From: Gemmobacter sp.
GTDB lineage: Bacteria; Pseudomonadota; Alphaproteobacteria; Rhodobacterales; Rhodobacteraceae
Reading direction: 5' to 3'
Assembly (NCBI GenBank): GCA_030656535.1
Contig: JAUSPL010000618.1
Coordinates: 1 to 10,500 of the forward strand
Length of the DNA: 10,500 bases
The position numbers were made by a program, and so were the translations under genes. Below the pieces are notes generated by a model. That model was not told the origin of the DNA. It made no database searches and saw only the letters and a list, made by a program, of their open reading frames with translations. Below are positions 1-5,810 of the stretch, piece by piece; position 1 is the first letter of the stretch, and every line of letters begins with the position of its first letter.

Positions 1-428
1 ACGCTTTCGATCAGCCCGCCGGGGATCGCAGCGTGATAGGCCGTCGGCTTGTCCAGCCCGCCAAAGCGTCGGTAGATCATATAGGCCAGGGCATGGGTGG
101 CAGGGATGAACACCACCAACCCAAGCAGGGTGACCCACCAATGCCGCGCCTCGGACAACGCCTGCGCCGTGACCCCGCTGCCGATCGCAACCCCGATCAC
201 CGGGATCAGGGCAAACCGCCACCGTTGCGGCACGGTGATGATGGCCCCCGCGACCCGCAGCCGGAACGCTGACGCAAAGGCCACCACCAGCAACGGCCCC
301 AGCAACATCGGCACCGGCATGCGCAACGCCAGCGCGGCGGCGCCGCCTGCGGCCCCCAACCCAAAGGTCACCGCAACCGTCAGCGGCGGACTTCCCGCGA
401 AAATCCGTGTAAGTCGTGCGTGCATCAT
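1..428 (-). CDS. AbrB-family integral membrane protein, 5' part only (runs off left edge)
   Basis: An open frame of 142 codons plus two bases reaches the left edge with no stop. The protein is very hydrophobic, with likely membrane segments near residues 15-35, 39-56, 72-92 and 98-118. The stretch around residues 126-142 holds a Asp-Lys-Pro-Thr-Ala followed eleven residues on by PGGL, which matches the PGGL signature closing the first repeat of the AbrB family (COG3180; about 350 residues, often mislabelled 'ammonia monooxygenase'). Family members are internally duplicated membrane proteins, probably transporters; the substrate is unknown. Two adjacent ATG codons (428 and 425) are possible starts. 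AGGA at 433-436 lies 4 bases from the first and 7 from the second, so the second may be the one used. It lies 89 bases downstream of slyX on the same strand, with a terminator-like hairpin between. Only about 40 percent of the gene is visible. Confidence 0.8.
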   Translation of the reverse strand, partial: MMHARLTRIFAGSPPLTVAVTFGLGAAGGAAALALRMPVPMLLGPLLVVAFASAFRLRVAGAIITVPQRWRFALIPVIGVAIGSGVTAQALSEARHWWVTLLGLVVFIPATHALAYMIYRRFGGLDKPTAYHAAIPGGLIES

Positions 429-470
429 TGGGTCCTGGCGCAGACAGGATCACCAAGCCACGGGCGGCAC

Positions 471-496
471 AAACAATAAAACCGGATGCGACGGTT
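471..496 (-). terminator. Candidate intrinsic terminator after slyX
   Basis: Read on the minus strand, AACCG (496-492) and CGGTT (484-480) form a perfect 5-base-pair stem around a 7-base loop, followed at once by a T-rich run (TTATTGTTT, 479-471). The hairpin begins 22 bases past the slyX stop. The stem is short and only three of its pairs are G:C, so it may be weak. In the plus direction there is no T run, so it would act only on minus-strand transcripts and would separate slyX from the AbrB-family gene. Confidence 0.42.
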
Positions 497-517
497 GGGG
501 CGGAACATGTGAGGCAC

Positions 518-733
518 CTACCAGTGGGGCGGGCGCTGGTCTGCCAACGGGATGCTGGCGCCGCTGTCCAGTTCGCGTTCGGCCTGACGCTCGATCAGGG
601 CGCGTTGGCGCCGGACAAGCGTCGCGATCTCGGCCTCTTGCCGGACCACGACCTCTGACAGATCCTCGACCGCGCGGGTCAGATGCGCCAGTGCGGTTTC
701 CAAAGCCTCTATCCGGTCCATTGTCGCCCCCAT
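518..733 (-). CDS. slyX: SlyX-family small coiled-coil protein
   Basis: Encodes 71 residues, the usual size for SlyX (E. coli about 72). Residues 5-55 show a heptad-like pattern of Leu/Ile/Val with many Arg, Glu and Gln, fitting a coiled coil (for example DRIEALETAL and EDLSEVVVRQEAEI). The protein ends in PPHW, matching the PPHY/PPHW C-terminus typical of SlyX. The molecular role of this family is not established. Start choice is uncertain: ATG at 733 has little Shine-Dalgarno match (GGCAGC), whereas the in-frame ATG at 721, giving a 67-residue protein beginning MDRIEAL, follows a GGGGG tract by 5 bases. The frame stays open far upstream into hisS (to about 1282), but that extension is antisense to hisS and has no SlyX character. 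The gene is divergent from hisS, with 113 bases between starts. Confidence 0.82.
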   Translation of the reverse strand: MGATMDRIEALETALAHLTRAVEDLSEVVVRQEAEIATLVRRQRALIERQAERELDSGASIPLADQRPPHW

Positions 734-784
734 GCTGCCAGCGGTCTTTATGCACCCAACGGCGTGTCGCCCGCCAGCCCCGCC

Positions 785-813
785 TTGCCCCGACGCGCCC
801 CATCCGCTAGATG
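785..813 (+). promoter_or_regulatory. Possible promoter of the hisS-hisZ-hisG operon
   Basis: TTGCCC (785-790) and TAGATG (808-813) are separated by exactly 17 bases, resembling a housekeeping -35/-10 pair with 4 of 6 and 3 of 6 consensus matches. Transcription would begin near 820, leaving a leader of about 27 bases before the hisS ATG at 847. The shared region with slyX (734-846) shows no run of histidine codons and no leader peptide, so there is no sign of classical his attenuation. The match is modest and in GC-rich DNA could be chance. Confidence 0.3.
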
Positions 814-846
814 CTTGCCAAGCCAAAACCAGCCGGGAATACCGTG

Positions 847-2346
847 ATGTCCAAGGACAAGACCCCTCGCCGCCCGCGCGCCGAAAGCCCCAAGGGCTTT
901 CGCGACTATTTCGGCGCAGAAGTGACCGAACGCAAGACGATGCTGGATGCCATCGCCGAGGTTTATCATCTGCACGGGTTCGATGCGCTGGAAACACCCG
1001 CCGTGGAAACGGTCGAGGCCCTGGGCAAGTTCTTGCCGGACGTGGACCGCCCGAATGAGGGGGTTTTTTCGTGGCAAGAGGACGACTCCGGTAACTCGGG
1101 CGATTGGCTCGCACTGCGCTATGACCTGACGGCGCCGCTTGCACGTGTTGCGGCGCAATACCGCAACGACCTGCCCTCGCCCTACCGGCGCTATGCCATG
1201 GGGCCGGTGTGGCGCAACGAAAAACCCGGACCCGGACGGTTTCGACAGTTCTATCAATGTGACGCCGATACGGTGGGTGCATCGTCGGTGGCGGCGGATG
1301 CCGAGATCTGCGCCATGCTGGCGGGTTCGTTGGAACGGGTAGGTATCCCGCGCGGCGACTATGTGATCCGGGTCAACAACCGCAAGGTTCTGAACGGCGT
1401 CATGGAGATGGCGGGTGTTCTTGATCCCACGGATCCCGACAAGTTCCACGCGGAACGTGGCATCGTGCTGCGCGCGATCGACAAGCTGGACCGGCTGGGC
1501 GATGGGGGTGTGCGCGCCTTGCTGGGCGCGGGGCGCAAGGATGACAGCGGGGACTTTACCAAGGGTGCTGGACTGTCTGACCTGCAAATCGAGATCGTCA
1601 TGGGCTTCATGGCTGCAAAACGTGCCGATGGTGCCGCCACCGTCGCACGGTTGCGCGATCTGGTGGGTGGGTCCATTGTCGGACAAGAAGGCGTGCAAGA
1701 GCTTGAAACCATATCGGAAATCCTGGATGCCCAAGGCTATGGCGCTGACCGGATCGAGATTGACCCAAGCGTCGTGCGCGGTCTTGGCTACTACACCGGC
1801 CCGGTGTTCGAGGCAGAACTGACCTTTGAAATCCTTGACGAAAAAGGCCGTCCCCGGCAATTCGGGTCCGTCGCGGGCGGCGGGCGCTATGACGATCTGG
1901 TCAAGCGCTTTACGGGTCAGTCGGTGCCTGCCACGGGTATATCAATCGGGGTGGACCGCTTGCTGGCCGCGCTGCGCGCCAAGGGGCGGATGGATACGGT
2001 TGCGGTCGGGCCTGTGGTCATCACGGTGATGGACCGCGACCGGATTGCAGAATACTTCGCGATGGCAACCGAATTGCGCAATGCGGGCATCCGGGCCGAG
2101 GTGTATCTGGGCAACCCCAAGAATTTTGGCAACCAGTTGAAATACGCTGACAGACGCGCCTCGCCCATCGCAATCATCATGGGCGGCGACGAGGCGGCCA
2201 AGGGGGTGGTCACGGTCAAGGATCTGATCCTTGGCGCGCGGATCGCCGAAGGGGCCAGCCTGGAAGAATGGAAATCGCGGCCCGCGCAGGTCGAATGCGC
2301 GCGCGGCGATCTGGTGGCGACGGTGCGCGCCATGCTGGGGGCCTGA
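847..2346 (+). CDS. hisS: Histidine--tRNA ligase (histidyl-tRNA synthetase), alphaproteobacterial type
   Basis: Class II synthetase that joins histidine to tRNA-His using ATP in the cytoplasm; 499 residues, longer than the E. coli enzyme (424). Motif 2 lies at residues 122-137 (WRNEKPGPGRFRQFYQ) with the conserved Arg123 and Glu125. The HisRS-specific histidine motif is at about 309-321 (VVRGLGYYTGPVFE, catalytic Arg311), with Gly where most bacteria have Asp. Motif 3 follows (GGRYDDL, then a ISIGVDRL stretch), then an anticodon-binding domain from about residue 395 (VVITVMDRD onward). The start at 847 is preferred over an in-frame ATG at 811 because the protein then begins MSKDKTPRRPRAESPKGFRDYFG-like family N-terminus, GGGA at 835-838 is 8 bases upstream, and 811 would fall within the candidate -10 box. 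First gene of a his operon; its stop is one base from the hisZ start. In motif 2 the E. coli 'RPQ' is 'KPG', see findings. Confidence 0.95.
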   Translation: MSKDKTPRRPRAESPKGFRDYFGAEVTERKTMLDAIAEVYHLHGFDALETPAVETVEALGKFLPDVDRPNEGVFSWQEDDSGNSGDWLALRYDLTAPLARVAAQYRNDLPSPYRRYAMGPVWRNEKPGPGRFRQFYQCDADTVGASSVAADAEICAMLAGSLERVGIPRGDYVIRVNNRKVLNGVMEMAGVLDPTDPDKFHAERGIVLRAIDKLDRLGDGGVRALLGAGRKDDSGDFTKGAGLSDLQIEIVMGFMAAKRADGAATVARLRDLVGGSIVGQEGVQELETISEILDAQGYGADRIEIDPSVVRGLGYYTGPVFEAELTFEILDEKGRPRQFGSVAGGGRYDDLVKRFTGQSVPATGISIGVDRLLAALRAKGRMDTVAVGPVVITVMDRDRIAEYFAMATELRNAGIRAEVYLGNPKNFGNQLKYADRRASPIAIIMGGDEAAKGVVTVKDLILGARIAEGASLEEWKSRPAQVECARGDLVATVRAMLGA

Positions 2347-2347
2347 C

Positions 2348-3451
2348 ATGCCTGTAAGCACCGCCGCGCGGGCCGAGGCCGAACGCCTGTTTGCTGCCTT
2401 TCGCGATGCAGGCGCCGTTGCGGTGGAAACCGACATCCTGCAACCGGCTGAAATCCTGCTTGACCTCTATGGCGAGGATATCCGGGGCAGGGCCTATGTC
2501 ACATCGGACCCGTTGCGCGGCGAGATGATGTTGCGCCCGGATTTCACGGTGCCGGTGGTGCAGATGCACATGACGCACGGGGCGGACCCTGCGCGCTATT
2601 GTTATATGGGCGAGGTGTTCCGTCGTCAGGACCACCGCGGTCCCCGGGCAAACGAATATCTGCAAGTGGGCTATGAGGTGTTCACGCGCGACGATCCAGC
2701 CGCCGCGGATGCCGAGGTGTTCGACCTGTTCGACCGGCTGTTGGCACCGCTGCGTCCGCGTGCCGCGATGGGTGACATCGGCGTGCTGATGGCAGCCGTT
2801 CAGGGGCTGGACACCACCGACCTGCGCCGGGCGGCGCTGCTGCGGCACATCTGGCGCCCCCGGCGGTTCCGCGCGCTGCTGGACCGCTACGCGGGCCGCG
2901 CCGCTCCGTCCGAGGCGCGCATCAGGATGCTGCAATCCCTGGCCGCGGGCCCTGTGGCGGACCTTATTGCGGCTGCGGGTCCGATGATTGGCCAGCGCGG
3001 CCCCGATGAAATCGCGGCCCGGGTTGCCGCGTTGTTGGAGGACGCAGACACGCCGGCCATCCATGCCGATCAAGCGGCGATGCTGGACCGCTTGCTGGCC
3101 TTGACCGCCCCCGCCCCCGAGGCGCTGGACGCCCTGCGTGCGCTGGCCATCGACATGCCTGCGCTGACCCCGTCGCTTGACGGGCTGGAGGCGCGGCTGT
3201 CGGCGCTTGAAACGCTTGGTGTTCGGCTGGGCAAGATCACCTTCGAGGCCAGCCATGGTCGTGCCGCGATGGAATACTATGATGGCCTTGTGTTTTCATT
3301 TCACGCCGAGGGCGGGGATCTGCCGCCCATCGCCTCGGGGGGGCGCTATGATGCGCTGACTCGGGTGCTGGGACAGGGGCGGTCCATCCCGGCGGTGGGG
3401 GGCATCATCCGCCCCGGCGTGGTCGCCTTGCTGCGGGAGGGCCGGGCATGA
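2348..3451 (+). CDS. hisZ: ATP phosphoribosyltransferase regulatory subunit HisZ
   Basis: A catalytically dead HisRS paralogue of 367 residues that pairs with short-form HisG to make active ATP phosphoribosyltransferase, the first step of histidine synthesis. The class II fold is recognisable: LRPDFTVPV at about 62-70, a motif 2-like FRRQ at 91-94 (Gln where HisRS has Glu), and GGRYD at 331-335. The HisRS catalytic signature R-G-L-D-Y-Y-T-G is replaced by AAMEYYDG (306-313), so the catalytic arginine is Ala306. There is no C-terminal anticodon-binding domain, as expected for HisZ. The ATG at 2348 is one base after the hisS stop, with a GGGGG tract at 2337-2341 as ribosome binding site. The 3' end overlaps hisG by 4 bases. 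Side-by-side hisS and hisZ are paralogues, but they are too diverged in motif residues to confuse; misannotation as a second hisS is the main risk. Confidence 0.92.
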   Translation: MPVSTAARAEAERLFAAFRDAGAVAVETDILQPAEILLDLYGEDIRGRAYVTSDPLRGEMMLRPDFTVPVVQMHMTHGADPARYCYMGEVFRRQDHRGPRANEYLQVGYEVFTRDDPAAADAEVFDLFDRLLAPLRPRAAMGDIGVLMAAVQGLDTTDLRRAALLRHIWRPRRFRALLDRYAGRAAPSEARIRMLQSLAAGPVADLIAAAGPMIGQRGPDEIAARVAALLEDADTPAIHADQAAMLDRLLALTAPAPEALDALRALAIDMPALTPSLDGLEARLSALETLGVRLGKITFEASHGRAAMEYYDGLVFSFHAEGGDLPPIASGGRYDALTRVLGQGRSIPAVGGIIRPGVVALLREGRA

Positions 3452-4152
3452 ACCTGAAGATCGGGGTGCCGTCCAAGGGGCGGCTGATGGACAAGACCTT
3501 TGAATGGTTCGGCGCGCGTGGCGTCAACATGGGGTTGGCCGGGGCGGACCGGGAATATTCGGGCGCAGTCGAGGGCATCGACGGCGTGGAACTGGTGCTG
3601 TTGTCGGCGGGGGAAATCCCGCGTGAACTGGCGGCAGGTCGCATCCATCTGGGGGTGACGGGGTCCGATCTTGTGCGCGAAAAGCTTGCGGATTGGGAAA
3701 CCCAGGTGGCCGAGCTGGCGCTACTGGGGTTCGGCTTTGCCGATCTGATCCTGGCCGTGCCAACGGCATGGGTCGATGTCGAGACGCTGGACGATCTGGA
3801 CGCAGCGGCTGCGGTGTTCCGGGCCCGGCACGGGTTCCGGATGCGGATCGCCACCAAGTATCACCGGCTGGTGCGCGATTATCTGCGTGAGGCCGGGGTC
3901 GCGGACTACCAGTTGGTGGATAGTCAGGGCGCAACCGAGGGCACCGTGCGCAACCTGACCGCCGAGGCAATCGCCGACATCACCTCGACCGGCGCGACCT
4001 TGCGGGCGAACCACCTGAAAGTGCTGCCCGATGTGGTGATCCACAAGTCGCAGGCGGTGTTGTTTGCGTCGCGTGCGGCCGATTGGTCGGGGGTCGCGGC
4101 GTTCGACGCCTTGCTGTCGCGCACCGGGCTTGTGCGGCCTGACGGGATCTGA
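3448..4152 (+). CDS. hisG: ATP phosphoribosyltransferase catalytic subunit, short form
   Basis: Catalyses ATP + PRPP to phosphoribosyl-ATP, the committed step of histidine synthesis. At 234 residues it is the short form that lacks the C-terminal ACT-like regulatory domain and needs HisZ, which is encoded directly upstream. Visible motifs: VPSKGRL at residues 7-13, GVTGSDLV at 69-76, ATKYHRL at 135-141, and the PRPP-binding signature region 164-185 ending in ADITSTGATL. The start overlaps the hisZ stop as ATGA, and a strong Shine-Dalgarno (GGAGG, 3436-3440) lies 7 bases upstream, within hisZ, so translational coupling is likely and would help keep subunits in ratio. Feedback inhibition by histidine in such systems acts through the HisZ-HisG complex (known of the family, not visible here). 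It is the last gene of the operon; the next gene, trpE, converges on it. Confidence 0.95.
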   Translation: MNLKIGVPSKGRLMDKTFEWFGARGVNMGLAGADREYSGAVEGIDGVELVLLSAGEIPRELAAGRIHLGVTGSDLVREKLADWETQVAELALLGFGFADLILAVPTAWVDVETLDDLDAAAAVFRARHGFRMRIATKYHRLVRDYLREAGVADYQLVDSQGATEGTVRNLTAEAIADITSTGATLRANHLKVLPDVVIHKSQAVLFASRAADWSGVAAFDALLSRTGLVRPDGI

Positions 4153-4294
4153 CGCTGGCTTTGTGATCCGGCATTCCAGCGGGCTGCGCCCCGCTTGCTG
4201 TGGTGTTGCCCGGTCGTGTCGTCCCTGTGGTTCAGACGGCAAACGTTCCCGTTGGAAGGCACATGGCGACCTTAGCCCCGCGTTGCACCAGGCA
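4153..4294. other. Convergent intergenic gap between hisG and trpE, with a GC-rich hairpin
   Basis: The 142 bases between the hisG and trpE stops hold no credible gene. AGCGGG (4178-4183) and CCCGCT (4190-4195) form a perfect 6-base-pair stem around a 6-base loop, 26 bases past the hisG stop. Neither side is followed by a T run, so it is at best a partial or Rho-assisted terminator. A weaker pairing, GGATC (4145-4149) with GATCC (4165-4169), spans the hisG stop. No canonical intrinsic terminator for trpE is visible. Confidence 0.4.
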
Positions 4295-5803
4295 TCAGGT
4301 GTTGCCGCGACGCGCAAACAGGCCAGCGTCTTGGGCGGCGCGTTGCAGGGCCTTGGATTTGTTGACAGTCTCTTCGAATTCGGCATCCGGGTCGCTGTCA
4401 TAAACCACCCCGCCACCAGCCTGGATGTACAGCTTTTCGTCCTTCAAAACGGCGGTGCGCAGGGCGATACAAAAGTCCATCTCGCCGTTGGCGGCGAAAT
4501 AGCCGACGCCCCCGCCATAGACACCGCGCTTTTCGGGTTCCAGCTCGTCGATGATTTCCATCGCCCTGACCTTTGGCGCGCCGGACACCGTTCCTGCCGG
4601 CAGACCCGCAAGCAATGCCGACAACGCGTCGTGACCATCGGCGATCTGACCGACCACGTTCGACACGATATGCATGACGTGGCTATAGCGTTCGATGATG
4701 AACTTTTCGGTCGGGCGCACGGTACCGATCTTTGACACCCGGCCCACATCGTTGCGCCCAAGATCCAGCAACATCAGGTGTTCTGCCAGTTCCTTGGGAT
4801 CCGACAGCAGGTCGAGTTCCAGCGCCTTGTCCTCTTCGGGCTTCTGGCCGCGTTTGCGCGAGCCCGCGATGGGGCGAATGGTGACTTCGCCATCGCGCAG
4901 ACGCACAAGGATCTCGGGGCTGGCGCCAACGACCTGAAATCCGCCGAAATTGAAGAAGAACAGAAACGGTGACGGGTTGGTCCGGCGCAGCGACCGGTAC
5001 AGCGCAAAGGGGGGCAACGCAAAGTCGACCGTCCAGCGTTGTGATGGCACGACCTGAAAGATGTCGCCCGCGCGGATGTAGTCCTTGGCCTTTTCCACCG
5101 CCGCAAGATAGCCAGCCCGGGTGAAGTTCGATACCGGCGTTCCGACTGCGGCAATGTCGCCGAAATCGCGCAGCGCGGGCGGGGCGCGGTCCAGATCGCG
5201 CAGCGCGTCCATCACCCGTTCCGCCACCTGCGCATAGGCCGCACGCGCCGACAGGCCCGATGACACCCAGGCCGGGGCCACCACCGTCACCTCGCCCTTG
5301 ACGCCGTCCAGCACGGCCACAACCGACGGACGCATCAGAACGGCGTCTGGAAGGCCCAGCGGGTCTGGGTTGACGTTGGGCAGATGTTCCACCAGCCGGA
5401 TCATGTCATAGCCCAGATAGCCGTACAGACCCGCTGCAATTGCGGGCAGATCGGCGGGCATGTCGATTGCGCTTTCGGCGATCAGGGCGCGCAGCGCGGT
5501 CAGCGGGTCATCGGTCAGCGGCTGAAAGGCTGTGGGGTCGAACCGTGCCTGCCGGTTGATGCGCGCCGTGGTGCCGTGGCACTGCCAGATCAGGTCGGGC
5601 TTCATTCCGACCACGGAATAGCGCCCCCGGACCTCGCCCCCAGTCACGGATTCAAGCATGAAGGTATCCGTCCGCGCCTCGGCCAGTTTCAGCATCAAGG
5701 ACACCGGCGTGTCCAGATCTGCGGCAAGGCGGGCATAGACCACCTGATTGCGTCCCGCAGTCCAGCCGCGCTCGAACTCTTCAAAGGTGGGGGTCAGTGC
5801 CAT
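4295..5803 (-). CDS. trpE: Anthranilate synthase component I
   Basis: Converts chorismate to anthranilate with ammonia delivered by the TrpG glutaminase; first step of tryptophan synthesis. 502 residues, full length for the family. The N-terminal domain has LES at 50-52, the region that binds feedback tryptophan in TrpE proteins. The chorismate-binding domain shows GASPEILVR (293-301), RPIAGSRKRG (310-319; Ser and Lys at places where RPIAGTRPRG is usual), LDLGRNDVG (346-354), GTVSGAPK (404-411) followed by AMEIIDELEP, and GGGVGYF (430-436). The ATG at 5803 is chosen because it gives the family N-terminus; the frame continues upstream through ppiD but codes nothing there. It begins 7 bases after the ppiD stop, with only a poor Shine-Dalgarno (GAAGA), so it probably depends on readthrough translation from ppiD. 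There is no room for a trp leader, and no trpG, trpD or trpC follows: hisG converges instead. Fusion to TrpG is absent. Confidence 0.95.
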   Translation of the reverse strand: MALTPTFEEFERGWTAGRNQVVYARLAADLDTPVSLMLKLAEARTDTFMLESVTGGEVRGRYSVVGMKPDLIWQCHGTTARINRQARFDPTAFQPLTDDPLTALRALIAESAIDMPADLPAIAAGLYGYLGYDMIRLVEHLPNVNPDPLGLPDAVLMRPSVVAVLDGVKGEVTVVAPAWVSSGLSARAAYAQVAERVMDALRDLDRAPPALRDFGDIAAVGTPVSNFTRAGYLAAVEKAKDYIRAGDIFQVVPSQRWTVDFALPPFALYRSLRRTNPSPFLFFFNFGGFQVVGASPEILVRLRDGEVTIRPIAGSRKRGQKPEEDKALELDLLSDPKELAEHLMLLDLGRNDVGRVSKIGTVRPTEKFIIERYSHVMHIVSNVVGQIADGHDALSALLAGLPAGTVSGAPKVRAMEIIDELEPEKRGVYGGGVGYFAANGEMDFCIALRTAVLKDEKLYIQAGGGVVYDSDPDAEFEETVNKSKALQRAAQDAGLFARRGNT

Positions 5804-5810
5804 GTCGTCT

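Noticed and set aside
97..810. Plus-strand open frame of about 237 codons over the left edge and slyX.
   Set aside because: Low-complexity Arg/Pro/Gly/Thr composition, antisense to both the AbrB-family gene and slyX.
811..846. Earlier in-frame ATG for hisS at 811.
   Set aside because: No Shine-Dalgarno, adds an atypical 12-residue extension, and overlaps the candidate -10 box; ATG 847 fits the family N-terminus.
734..846. A histidine leader peptide or attenuator upstream of hisS.
   Set aside because: No run of CAC/CAT codons in any short frame with a start, and no alternative hairpins followed by a T run.
734..1282. Upstream extension of the slyX frame to about 254 codons.
   Set aside because: The extra part is Arg/Pro-rich, lies antisense to hisS and lacks SlyX character; SlyX proteins are about 70 residues.
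748..1860. Long open frame on the minus strand across hisS (about 370 codons).
   Set aside because: It is antisense to a fully convincing HisRS and its product has no recognisable fold; it is a by-product of third-position G/C bias.
2216..3256. Minus-strand open frame of about 346 codons across hisZ.
   Set aside because: Arg/Gln/His-rich composition typical of the antisense of GC-rich genes; hisZ on the other strand explains the region.
4064..4735. Plus-strand open frame covering the end of hisG, the gap and the end of trpE.
   Set aside because: Overlaps two firmly identified genes in another frame and strand; no family features.
5165..5207. A 13-base direct repeat (ATCGCGCAGCGCG) occurring twice, 30 bases apart.
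   Set aside because: It lies in trpE and encodes two nearby ALRD peptides in a variable linker; codon-level coincidence rather than a mobile or regulatory repeat.
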